Part shown: positions 23,001-35,800 of the stretch, one piece after another | Numbering within the stretch: the stretch's first letter is position 1 | How the letters are laid out: every line of letters begins with the position of its first letter | Origin: Cotesia glomerata | Taxonomy: Eukaryota; Arthropoda; Insecta; Hymenoptera; Braconidae | Direction: 5' to 3' | DNA length: 64,000 nucleotides | NCBI RefSeq assembly: GCF_020080835.1 | Contig: NC_058164.1 | Location: forward strand, 22,159,510-22,223,509 | Program-made: the position numbers and the translations under genes | Notes under the pieces: generated by a model | What the model was told of the DNA's origin: nothing | The model's input: only the letters and a program-made list of their open reading frames with translations | Database searches by the model: none

Positions 23001-26000
23001 AACTCCCATTCCTCCAATGGACCGCAACGACGATAAATACACCCACAAATGGCAAGTGTACGTCCGGGAGAAGGACAACGACAAAATCTCAGAGTACATC
23101 TCTAAAGTAGTCTTTCAACTTCACCCTAGCTATAAGCCAAACGACGTCATAGAAGTAGATCGCGCTCCCTTCAACCTGGTTCGTCGTGGCTGGGGAAATT
23201 TTTCATTGAATGTGACGCTGATCTTCAAGAACAAGTCAAATCTTCCTAGGGCTTTCGTTCACAATCTCACCTTGGACCATGTTACCGAAACCATTTATGC
23301 ATTGAAAATTTTCCCTATCAACTACTCGCCACCCAGTTACGAACCAGAAGAATCAAGCTCTGAAAATGAGATTGATATTAATGAAAACGGTGATGATACA
23401 GGTGGTGACAGTGATAATGAAACAGTGTTGACGTTGACGAGGAAGGAAGTTATGAGTAATATTTACTTGGAACATAGGTATGTTAATATTAATAGCATCG
23501 GAGAGTTCAATAAGACAATCAATCACGCGGGAATCAAGAGTATGAAGGATATTAATAACAGAAATAATTCCTCCAGGAGTCTGAAACCTGGCTCAGGAGC
23601 TCTAGGCAGTGTCATGAGCCAGGAAATCTCATCAATCGACAAAAGAAACCAGTCTAAATCTGTTAACGGTGATAAAACAAATCTATTATCATCGAAGGCG
23701 GTCTGTCAGCCGTTGGAGATAAAAATTCCTGATATTAATGAAACTATGGCGAGTGCCGTGAAGCAGGTGCTGGTGTTCAACGACAAGCAGATTCCTCTGA
23801 ACTTCAACAAAGAAAAAAAGCAGAATATTAACGGTAACGGGGTCAGCATTCTCAAGAAGAATATTAATGGCAAAAATGGTATTACTATCAGCATAAATCC
23901 CACGAAAAGCGTTATGTTGAACGTTCCTGACACCGAACCGGCGCTTAAAATCGTCACGGGAAAGAGGATGAAGCTGGTGGAAAAGAAGAAAAAAAATATT
24001 AACTACGTTTTGAGGTTAAGAGATTCCTTAATGGAATTAAAGGAGAGAGATGTGGAAAAAATAGTCACTTTTTTGGCCAAACGGCTGCCTATAGTGACTC
24101 CAGAAGCTCAAGATATAGAATTCAAGAAGAGTTTTCCGTACGTTTGCCAGACTGTCGAGGAGTTCTTGGGGTTCAATGTCGGGAAGCAAAGATCTGTTGA
24201 GTGGTATCGCGCGAAAAAGATCAGGAACATGCTGAAATTTAAGGTTAGAGAGGAGGAAATTTGGACGACCAAGGAAATTCTGTTCTGGTGCAGGTTCCAG
24301 GGTTTCACGGTGATGAGGCCGCTGTTGAACTCAGTGAAAGGGGAAAGAGAGGAGGTTAACACTTGCACCGAGTCCAGGGAACTGGTCGAGTGGATCAGGA
24401 AAATGAAGTCGTCGGGAGAGGAGAAGGAGCAAGTCGATGTTATTGATATTGAAGGTGATGATGATGATGACGATGATGAGGAGTCAGGAGAGGTTGAAGA
24501 AAAGAAGGGAGAGTTTGTGAAGTTAGAGATGAACGAGGAGGAATCTAAGATGAACTTCTTTGTCAATGAAACTGCCCGACAGGTGGGGGTCACTTTGGTT
24601 GAGGAACAGATTGAAGAGGGGGTCAGAGATGCCGCTGCTAGTCGCGTTGTCGCTAAGGTAGGAATTAATTGTGTCATTTTTTAGATGTGCAGCTTTAGCG
24701 TTTTTTAAACGCAAAAAAAAATAGAAAATTAAATTAAAATCAACTTTTGGGAGCTTTTTGATAATTTTTTGATTTAAATATTTAAAAAAATTACAAAAAA
24801 AATTGAAATTACAAAAAAAAATTAAAAATTTTTTTTAAATTCATTAAAAATATTTAAGATATGGTACAACACTTATTTCTTTAATTTGTTCAATTTTTCA
24901 TGAAAAAAAAATTTTTTTGTGGCTGAATGACGGTGAAGATTAAAATAATCTGTAATTAACCTGTCGTCACATGCGCTAAAAATGCTGATAGCATTACAAG
25001 GGTTGCGGGGAATCCCCGCAAAATTTTTTAATTCAACATTGTTGCCAAATTCATATTAAGGTAAAAGCCCCAATATATGATCATGTACCAGTATATGATC
25101 ACTCCATGTATTTGTATATCTATATTCACAAATATAGGTATACAAATACATGGAGTGATCATATACTGGTACATGATCATATATTGGGGCTTTTACCTTA
25201 AGTTTTGCTAAAAATTGTTAATTTATTATTTACGAGTGGGGTCAACCCCATTTTGGGCCACAACTATGTGAAAAATTAACATTTTTTAATTTTTTTTTAT
25301 TCTGCTTGTGTTCACGGCGCATTTATAAAAAAAAATGTCGTGAAAAGAAAAAATGAAGATTTTGATAGCTTTTTTGCCTTTAGAAGTTGGAAAAAAAATT
25401 GGCTTTCATGTTTTTGGATAAAATTTCTATTTTATCTTTTTTTGATGTTTTTGATATTTATTTTTTTGCAAAGTATGTACATAAAAAGCAAACAATTTAA
25501 AAAAAAATTGATCAATTAGATAAAAAAAAAATAAAATTTAATATGACCCAGCATGAGTTGACCCCACTTGTAAATAATTACCATATTATTTTATAAAATT
25601 AAAATTAACTATAAAAGATATTATTTTTTCGAGTTTCATTTAAAGTTGAAAAAATTTGTTCAGTTTCATCGAGATTTTAATTATTAAATAACAAAAATAC
25701 TCAAATATTTACTATAAATCTTAAAACGCAAGTTTATTAATAAAAATTTTAGGTCTGAGAACATTTTTAGATAAATAATAAATTAATTCGATAAGAATTA
25801 GCAACAATGATTCTGATAGTTTTTTTAATATTTCAAATTCAAGTCAACATCTGGGGATTCCCTCAATAGCAAGAGTAACGAAAGATTAATTTAAAAAATT
25901 CACACTAGTCTCGTTTTTAATTTGAATTAAATGTTTAAGTTTGGTGTTAATAATTTGTAATTGATTATTTTCAGGCTGTTGAATGTCTGCTGGAAAACTT

Positions 26001-26145
26001 GCTGCGTTCTTCCTTATCAAAGGCCTGGGAGAGGAATAATTTAAAGTGTCCAGATGTAATTACAATAAACGATGTACGTAAAGCTATCCGCCAGCGAGAG
26101 GAATTCGACATTTTTACAAACTCCGGACTTGGAACCACGCAGTGA
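20002..26145 (+). CDS. YEATS2: YEATS domain-containing protein 2 (ATAC complex subunit)
   Basis: Three coding exons by GT-AG sites with frame continuity: 20002-20086, 22100-24657 and 25975-26145, giving 937 residues. An N-terminal helical segment (about residues 29-75) resembles the conserved start of YEATS2. A low-complexity region rich in Asn-His-Gln repeats follows (about 163-260). The YEATS domain is at about 320-432, with THKW, LHPSYKPND and RRGWGNF. The His, Ser-Tyr and Trp-Gly residues that line the acyl-lysine pocket are all present. The C-terminal part (about 660-937) matches the conserved region that forms a histone-fold pair in YEATS2, interrupted by a poly-Asp stretch. By family, it is a nuclear reader of acylated histone H3 that works with the GCN5-containing ATAC acetyltransferase. 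A stop follows at 26143 and AATAAA at 26448. Both introns hold transposons. Confidence 0.9.
21013..21903 (+). mobile_element. Helitron, complete ends, carrying a nested insertion
   Basis: Begins TCTATATTATTAA after an A and ends GGTTGCTAG before a T, the expected Helitron ends and A/T target. The 3' hairpin seen in the copy at 49550 is degraded here. The body matches that copy. A 241-bp element (21026-21266) is inserted near the 5' end. Located in YEATS2 intron 1. Confidence 0.8.
21026..21266. mobile_element. TTAA-flanked MITE nested in the Helitron
   Basis: Ends CAGCCGAGACCA and TGGTCTCGCCTG form an imperfect inverted repeat. The flanks are TTAA at 21022-21025 and 21267-21270, as in piggyBac-type insertions. 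Removing it restores the Helitron start TCTATATTATTAAGAG. Inner arms also pair (around TCGGCTTAGCGAAACGAATG). Confidence 0.8.
25060..25197. mobile_element. Palindromic MITE in YEATS2 intron 2
   Basis: 138 bp with arms of about 60 bases in near-perfect inverted repeat, ends GGTAAAAGCCCC and GGGGCTTTTACC, and TTAA on both sides (25056-25059, 25198-25201). The near-perfect pairing suggests a recent insertion or hairpin maintenance. Confidence 0.8.
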
Positions 26146-26847
26146 TGATTCCAAATTAAATTGTTTTATATTTTTTCACGACTGCCAACTAATATAATCT
26201 TAATTCTAATATTTTGGGTCAGTTGGTCAGACATTGATCAATGTACCCGAAGACTGATTCACGTTATTTATTTACCAGCCGACACGAATTTTTTTAAATT
26301 TGTATTATTAAGAATTTAGTAATTTATAAGAAATTACTTAACTGTGTTTAATTTTATATATACGAATTTAAATATTTCAGTGTATTACGCTTTTTAAATA
26401 CAAGACGAGCCGTTTTATATTTTGTACAAAAAAATGTTAATTTATGTAATAAATATTGACATATTTACGTAGCCTCTGATTTTTTTATTTCTAATTTTTA
26501 AAACACCAATTTTTTATTTTCAGACAATTTCTTACAAGATAAAAAATTTTGATTATACTGAAGTTCTTCCGAATAATTCAAAAAAAAAAAAAAATAAACA
26601 ACTGAACTTAGTACTTGTCAAACAAGCTGCCATTAAGTGTCAGTTTTTAATAAAAACTTTATATATTTTCTATACAACCTACATACTCGTTTTTAACCAC
26701 CCGAATTTAAGTAAAAAAAAAATATGACATTTGATGTTTTTTTTTAAAAAATTATCAATGACCAAAATCAGTTTCTCTACACCGATAATAATTACGAAAC
26801 AAAGTTTGTATGTGTACTATGAAGTCTGAGTTTAATCACAAAAGCAA
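26146..26847. other. YEATS2 3' UTR and intergenic promoter region
   Basis: Contains the YEATS2 polyadenylation signal AATAAA (26448-26453) and then about 390 bases of AT-rich DNA before the ATG of the giant gene at 26848. No separate gene is seen. Confidence 0.6.
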
Positions 26848-29800
26848 ATGCGATATTACGTAATTTACAGGTACGTCAATAAAATTAAAATCAATGTTCA
26901 GTAATAAAATTAAAAAATCTAAAAAGTCAACTTTCTTTTAGCCTCTTGTGTGCGGCTTTCGTAATAAGAGGAGCGGAAGTTACAAAAAAACCCATATCAA
27001 AAGCCAAACGATCAGTCCTAACCTCAAAATTACACCCTATTCATTCTTACGACGACCTTACCGACAATGAAAGCAACCTGGCAAAGGGGAATCCCTGGTA
27101 CTTTAACCCTAATAGCGACTCTAGACCTAAGATGGCGCCTCGCGTCAACGACTACCAGCCCGCGGACGAATCTCTGGCGAAAGCCAAACGGGACTACCAA
27201 CTTTACCCACTGGCGAAAGAATTGTACATTCTGAGGAACCACCCAGCGTTCCGAGAGGTCAAAAATCGGGATGTTAGGCGCATGAGCCCAACATCGGCGA
27301 TTTTGGGCTTCAAAGCTCATTTGCATCATGATGTTGGTGACATTGGAAGATCTTTTGTCCACAGGCCAACGAAGAAGGACCTGGAGAACGAGGAGTACCA
27401 GAATCCACTCCAGCTTCTAGACGATGCTGATGATCAGGACGTAAATCAGTTGCCTGTTCAGATGCTGGATGACGTTGATAAGGTAGACCGCGGACCAATT
27501 CGCAGACAATATTCAGATCTGGGCTACGACGAAGGCTACCTGGACAAGGACCAGATGGAACACTACCTAACTATGAATCGAAAGCCGTTAGTGTTCGATA
27601 AAAGCTTCCGAAGATACTTTAACTCTGATCAGCTTGATAATCTGGACTATTTAGATAAGTATTCCAAGGCGATGGATCGACTGGGACGCAACTCCCTGGT
27701 GTTGGATGATGCGGCGAATGGAGGTACATCAAGGGATGGAGTGGATAATGGTGAAGTTAGATCCAAGTCACTGGCGATGGCGATTGAGCCGCTGAATGGA
27801 CAACTTCAGCAGCTGGTGGATTCGGTCCAGCAGATCAACGAGCAGCTGAGGGAGCAGGAAAAGCGAGAAGTTAAGGGCAAGGAATCCAGGAGGAAGCGGC
27901 AAGTTTCTGATGATGACTGCAAAGATTACATCAACGTTGAAGCGGATGTTAAACATCCGTTGGAGCAGACGGTGACTTGCACTTGCTACCGGGTTGAAGA
28001 AACTAGTCCAGGTGGTAGTACTAAATCTGTTCCTGGTGCTCCTTCTACAACGCAAGCTACTACGGGTATAGACGCGATTTTAGGAGGAATCAACTCGATA
28101 TTGCCGAGTACTTTTAGCCCTGAGACATCTACCAGTTGTCCGGTGATACAAAATGTTCATGTTGAAGAAGTAATGGACGCTGGTGGAAGAACTAACTGTT
28201 CTTACAGATTCTTGAGAACTAATGATGTGAAATTGTTGGAAATGCTGTTACCGGTTGTAATGATTCAGAACGTGACGGCAGAGGGCATCATGGTGAAAGT
28301 TCCTAGTCGCAGAGAGAGGTTCGTCAGTCTGGAGGCTGGAAATATTGACGAGAGCCTCAAGAAATTGGGAAAGGAACGGCGTTGGGGTTTGAAATTAAAG
28401 AACCGGCTTAAGAACGCTGACAATAAGAGATGGAGCATCAGGCTGAATTTACCAGGTATTGAACAGCTTAAAAATTCGGTTAAAAGGAAGGCTGAGGAGA
28501 AACAGAGTGATGGAGAACTGTTGAATACGTACTTGGAGATGCTGGACAAGGAAGAGGAGCAAGAGATGGAGGATTATGAGGAAGGAAAGAAGGAAAAAAG
28601 GTCGCCGGAGGGTAAAAGCGAGAAGAAATTGAGTGGAAGTCAAAGTCAGGTGGTCAAAGTTGGAAGACGGCTGATGGCGGTGGAAGAAGATGAGGAGGAA
28701 GAAGATAAAGAAAAAGAAGAAAAGAAAAAGGAAAATAAGATTCCTATTGGTTTGGCTATTTTGAAAATCAGCGATGTAACGATTCCAGATCCTTTTGATC
28801 TATTGAAGAAGAGTGAGACTAACAAAAAGAATAAGACGGATAAAGCTAAAGGAAAGCTGTCGCCGTTTAAAATACTTGGGATTCATGAGCTTGCGAAAGT
28901 GGCGAAGGAGAAGATGAAGAACACTCCCAGTACGGAATTTCCGACTGTTACTATTGGAGATCCTATGGAGATGTTGGAGGAAGAGATGAAAAAAGAAAAG
29001 ACGAAGGAAGAGAAGGGTGGTAAGGCTAAAAGTTCAGGATCGGGGAGTGTTATTGAGTATATTAAGAATAAGAAAATTTCTGGTCCTTTTGAGTTGGCTA
29101 AAGCCGCGAAAGCGAGAAAGGAAAAGGAGAAAGAGAAAGAAAAAGAAAAGGAGACGGAAAAGACGACATCAAAGAAACCGGAACGTAGTGTAAGGTACAA
29201 AAGATTCGGAAAGAAAGACCCATCAGATTATTATATGCTGGATCTGACCCAAACAGGAGACTCTGATTTAGGAGACTTCAACCTACCCGGTATGCCTGCA
29301 GTTTCTAACTACATTGAAGATGAGCCTTTGACGGAGTATTTGGCGTACACTCTGCCCGACTTTGACGTAAACAAAGAATCTGATCACTCTGACCTGAACT
29401 CTGAGCATACGACCCCGATGTTCATGGACGATCCTACCGTGTCTATGTTGACGATCTACTCTGATACAGTGTTAGCTCCAGAAACTAGTAAGCCACGGTT
29501 GAAAGCATCTATTTTGAGCCATGAGGCTGTTGAGACGGAAGATTCTAATTTGCTAAAAGTTACAGAGGGGATTCCAAGTATGAGGAAAACTAATCCTGCT
29601 GTTTTTGAAACAGAGACGTCCATTTTGCTGGAGTTGGAGATTGGACTCATGACTGGAGCTCCAACGAATCAGACTACGGTAGCAACTACTATGTCTAGTA
29701 CTACTGATAGTACCATTAGTTCTATTACTGATGCAATCGTTGGGTTAACGAAAGAAAATGAGACTGCGGAATTCATTGAATGCATGTCAGTTACTGAATC

Positions 29801-32800
29801 TTCTACAGAATCAACGACAACTGAGTCAACTTTAGAGACTGAAACCAGCAAAGCAACAGAAACAGAAACTACGACTCCTGAAACAACTAACACAACCGAA
29901 ACGACTAGCACAACTTTGATGACGACTTCGACTACCGTAGCAACAACAAAAAGTATATGCGAAATCTCTAAAGAAGACCTTATAAAACAGGGTGAAAAGC
30001 TGGAAAAACTCATCCAAGACATAGTTGATAAGGAAAGAAAGCTGGACTATGAAGAGGCCGACGCACGACAGCTTATGCGAACCTGGGAAGACCAAAGAGA
30101 ACGATGTGGATTTCTCTGGGATCTCTTCTTTCCTAGACCACCTCCAAGACCTAGACCAACTAAACCTACCAAAAGACCACCTACGACTATTGGTAGGTTA
30201 TGTACAATCACTACTCCAGTCGTACCAATTGAAGCTACTAAAAGTACTATCAGTAAAGCTGAAGAAGAAGAAGAGGTGACAACTGCTTCTGTTTCACAGC
30301 TGACTGAAAGAGAAACATCACCAACTGAAGGTCATACTTTGAAAACAGAGTCTCCAAGTTTTAGCACAGAGTTTGTTTCGTTAAGAACATCAACATTAGT
30401 CACTCAAAAAACGTCGGCCACTGAAAAATCGACAACAACGGAGCATTTTTTATCATCGATCACGAACAACGAAAGTTCTGCATCTGTAAAAGAATCACCA
30501 AGATCAACATTGCCAACTTCAACAAATACTCCTAGTTCGTCTTCATCACAGACGACGAGTGAAACTAGTGAAAATTTGACAGAGTCTACGTCAGAAATGG
30601 TTTTAACTTCAACTGCTCAATCATCAACAACAGGATCTACGGTGTCTCCAAGTTCCAGTGTCTCAACATCTATTCCGACAACTTTAACTGGTGAATCTTT
30701 TGTAACTTCTACAATCAGTGAACCTGCAGTAAGCTCAACAGAATTTTCTACGTCAGAAGAAATTGGTGGTAAAGAAAATTCTACTGTTTCTCCTCAATCT
30801 TCAGTAACAACGGAAGCATCTTCACTTGAATCGATTGGACTCTCGTCAACATCTCCGACTTATGAAACTACCAGCGCTACTGAATCTTCGACAGTTGTAG
30901 AATCTACATCAATTGCTGCAGAACAGTCGACGAAATCTTTAACCTATTCTTCAATGTCTACAACTGAGAGTGAAACTGAACCGTCGACCATGCAAGCTAT
31001 ATCAGCTGTTGATGAAATTGAAACGACAACTAGAGGCAAGACCAAAGGCAAAGGCGATTTCTTTTGGTTCCCGCATACAAATCTCGTTACTCAAGCTCCT
31101 CCACAACCTAAACATCTGATTAAAACTACAACTCTGGTATCTTCAACCGTTAACGCTGCTGAATCTTCAACACTGAAAACTAGTCAATCATCAGAAGAAC
31201 AAGCTGAATCTTCAACACTGGAAACTAGTCAATCATCAGAAGAACAAGCTGAATCTTCAACACTGGAAACTAGTCAATCATCAGAAGAACAAGCTGAATC
31301 TTCAACACTGGAAACTAGTCAATCATCAGAAGAACAAGCTGAGACTTCAGAATTAACTTCTTCAACATTAAACGAAGCTTCTGGATCATTATTCAGGTTT
31401 CCAGAGACTAGCATAGTCACTGAAGTTTCTACAGACGCTGAGAGTTTAACTAAATCTATACCTGAGACTTTATCCTCTTTAAATGCTGAGTCTTCCACAA
31501 TTGAAGTCAGCAAATCCTCAGAACAAACTGAAACCGCAGCATCTAGTTCTTCGAGCACATCAGAGAACGCTGCATCATCAGCAGTGACATCAGCGTCCTT
31601 GGAAACTAGTCAATCTTCCAAGAGTGTCGCAACATCTATATTATCTCCAAATTCTACTCAATCTTCAAAGTCAACTTCACAACAAATTACTTCTCCAATC
31701 GCTTCAACACCATCAGTAGCATCTATGTCATCTGTCAGTCTCACTGCTTCTATTGCAGCCTCCAATGGCACAATCCTACAAATGACTGGACCCCCCGGAT
31801 CGTCAACAACTGGAATGGAAAGACCTGAAGGCATTTTAGGAGAAAAACTTGAAGAACTGGAAAAAGAAGTAAACGAACGCGAGAAAGAAGTTGGTGAACT
31901 TGAGAATCTACTAGAAAACCAAGAAGAAGAGTTTGAAGAGAAAACAGAAGAGTTGGAAGACTTGATAAAGGCATCGACTGAGAAGAAGTACACACTTCCA
32001 GGTGACCTTGAAAGCACCAGTACTTTATCTCCTGAAGGAATTCAGATTGAAAGTGAAGATTCTCGATACGTTTACGATCCTGAAGAAGAAGTTTGGCGTG
32101 AAAAGCTGGACATAGTGGATCCTGAATACAACCAGACTTCGATGGAGTATGAAGACTGCACGAGCACGACATTGAATTCCCAAGCTGCGGGTCAGGAGAC
32201 TCGTAGGGAGCGGAAACTTCTGGCTATGCCTCCTAACTCTGTAACGGAGTCAAAAGATTCTGATCTTAAGGACAAAACGATCAAACTGACTGTTCCATCC
32301 TTCGTGCTCAAAGATAACGAATGGGTTAACCAAGACCAAGACCTAAATCTTGCTAAGCCAGTCATACCAAGGGACTTCATTCAAGGTTACACTCGAGTCT
32401 ATCAGCAGTGGTACAAAGTTCCTCAGAAAAGCTTTACGCCGCGCAAGCATGTAACCAAGCAATCCTATCAAGAAATGAGTAAGATGATCGGTGATTTTGA
32501 AAATCGACGAAATCGTGAACCGGAAAGTGGATCAACTAAGCCGACTATTTCTGCTGACAAAAAATCAGATTACCGAAGGCAGAAACGGGATGATGATTAC
32601 TACGGAGATTGTGATGAAGATGATTACAGTGATGATGATTATGAACCTGATCCAATCATTACTCAACGAGCGAAGAAGTCTAGGAAGCATGATTCTAGAG
32701 TAAATCTCAAGAAAGCAGAGATTGCCATGCTAGAAGACGAGAACGACGAATTGATCAAGAAGGAACAGTTGTTGAAGCAAATTCAAGAAGCATTGCAAAT

Positions 32801-35800
32801 ATCAAAGCATGAATTGCGTCGGGTGAAGTCTTCTATTCTAAGTAATGCAATGCGAAAACGGGCTAAGCGTGACATTGATTTAAACGGAACATCTAGTTCG
32901 TTTGTTACCGGGACTTTGAATAGTTCTCTTGTTACTGACAGTGATAGTACTTCTGATATTTTTGAGACTTCCAACTCTTCTTATGTTTTTGAGAGTTCCA
33001 ATACTGGTGGTGTTTTTAAGACCTCCAATACTTTCAATATTTCTGGAACCGTTGGTACTTCCACAACTCCAATGCCATCACCAACAGGATTGAGCAGCTT
33101 CCCAGCAACTAAAACCAATGATACTGAAAACTACGTAACACGCAAGTCCAGTTATACTGTTCATGTGGTCCATCTAGTCTATGACGATGACTTAGAAGGT
33201 CACAGAGTGAAACTAGTGAGTCCAAGTCAAGAAGATTTGGTAATCGATGAAGGTCTAGTTAGTTCAGAAGAAACTATCCCGAGCACCACAGAATCAACTA
33301 CTGACACCATTGAAGAATCGACGACTTCGTCAACTATGTGTCCACCTTGCGGACAAACTGCTTCAATGCCCTGGCCGACTGAAGCTCCTGATAGGTATCA
33401 CATTGGAGGTACCCAGTCTTGGCATAAGGAAGTACCTGCTCCTTGTGTCCCGGTTAGAGTCGAGAAACGTAGATCCGAACTGCGTGATGGATTCGTGGAT
33501 AATTTGAGAAAAAACTTGGAACGGCAGCTCGAAAAGTCAGTTCTATCGGGTAAGAACAGTTGGAAGTTTAAATTTGGGCCAAACAGTTCAGATAATCGTG
33601 ACTTATTGAAGGAAACCATGAAAGAGTTCAATATTTCTAAGACCGAAACTTCTACGGAGTTTTCAGTAGATGCTCTGAAAAGATGCTTGGAAACTTCCAA
33701 GAATTATCGTGCTAACAAAAGTTACGAGTCCGGTAACGATAGTATCTCAATTCTGAAACTAGGTGGCCCAGAATTGGAAGAGTCGAATGAGTTGATGTCA
33801 CCATCAGAGTTCTATTGCATCTACAAGTACGGTTTTTCACAAAATGGCGATTCTGTACCACGAAGACATCTTCTTGCGGTCAATCATGGGTCAGTAAAAT
33901 CTAGATTTGCTGGCAAACCATTGAAGAAGACTTCGAAGCACCGGGTATCGAAAAAAGAAAACAAATACAAGTTGAAGAAATCGGTTGGCAAAAAGAAGAA
34001 ATTGGGGAGCCAGAAATCTGCTAAGCGCAGCATCTTGGATAACATCAAGAAAGCCTTCAATCACATGATAGGCAACGATGCGACTTCTCCACCCGTACGA
34101 GTTGCCAAACAGTCCTTCAAACCAAAGCCATATCGGACAAAAGCTTATCACGTGTCTTCTAAATTATATGGACGGAAAAAAGGTAAGACCCAAAAACACA
34201 GGATTCTGTTTCGTAAATCCGTGGCCAAAAAGCCTAAGCGGAAGCATAAATACCATAAATTTTGGGTGAAAATTGATCCGAAGAACGTGAGACCTAGAGA
34301 AGTTAGAGAGTCGAAAGAACCGGAATTGCGTAAGAATAATCATGATCATCACAACAAGAAGAAAGTTCATGCAGGAGTACCCAGTGGTCTTGATAGCAGC
34401 AAGCTAGGAGTCTCTGAGAAGATTTTGATCTACGTGACTAGAATAAAGAACTCCGAGAACTGCAGTCACGCGGTCAAGTCAAAGAGACATCGTAAATCAG
34501 CCCTCAGTGACTTGGATTTCGAAGACTTGTACAAGGACAAGAATCTGAACCGTCTGATCTCCAGCTTCGCTGACCGAGTGGTGAAATCTATTGAAGGATC
34601 TTCCAGATCTCTTCGAGAATTGGATCCACGTTTGAGAGTAAAAGTTGTGAAAGGTTCATCTGCTTATATAGATCCTGAAGAATTTGATAGTTCAGATTCC
34701 GAGTTTACCATCGACATGTCGGATATGAACGCCGATTCTGACGCCAAGTACTTAAAGCGCTCGGGTAAGAATTTAATTTCACGATTAGTTGGAAAATCTG
34801 CCAGAAAAATGAATTTAGAGGATGACTTTGGCAAGAAACGCAAAAATTGGATCAGAGAAGTCAAGCGGAACGAAATCGTTCGAAAACTTAGGCATAGATT
34901 GCTGTCAGAGTTAGAAAAACGCATGAAGTCTGAAAAAATGAAAGACTTGAAGAAAAACGTAGAGTATGATAGCGCTAGTTTTGATGAGCCCGTTAGGAGG
35001 ATCGACAAACTGGGAGAGAAGTTCAAAATAATGTACGCGATGCATAACAGTCCAAGGCAAGCTATCAAAAGCTTCAGACGCAAAAGAAATGACGCCAGTT
35101 CTTTGCTAGAAGGCGTTTACTTTGACAACCAGAAGGATAAAAAGCTAATGAAGGCGCTGATTGATCAGATTTTTGATGTCCAACGTGGAGTTAACACCAC
35201 TCTGCAGATAATAAAACGACGGCTAGCTTCTCCATCAGATTTTGATTCCATGCGTGATCGAAGGCTGGCAAAAAAATCTGCCAAGAAAGTTAAGAAAAAA
35301 GCTCCGAAGAAGAAAGCTAAAAAGAGCGTTGGTCATAAGAAGAAGTTAAAGTCTAAATATGACGCAGGTCATATGGAGGAATTGAGAAATGATATAGAGC
35401 AGATTCTGAAGGAGGACACCAAAAGAAAGAAAAGAAACCTAGAAAGGTTTAAAAAACGAAAGATTCTTTCTGTGGCGTATGACTACGACGAAGATGATCA
35501 TTTTGATAACACGGAAGAGACTGAAGTCAAGATTAGGAATGTCAAAATAAAGTTCAAGGATAAACAGCCCAAAGAGGTTAGGAAAGAACGGAGTAACAAA
35601 CAGAACATCAAGCAGAGGCTTCGTAGGAGAAATTTTCAAGCTAACAATGATGTCGATTGCTTGAATTGCATCTGTGACCTTGAAGCTAGCATTCTGACCT
35701 TCAAGAGCATGGTCTCCGAGAGACACAACCTGCTGGACAGAATCGCGAGTTTCAAGTGCAAGAAGTTTATAGACGTGGGAGACAAACTAGAGCTTGCGCC

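Noticed and set aside
22788..24714. Minus-strand frames opposite YEATS2
   Set aside because: Shadows of the coding exon, with compositions forced by the plus-strand codons. The same applies to minus frames across 27030-35726.
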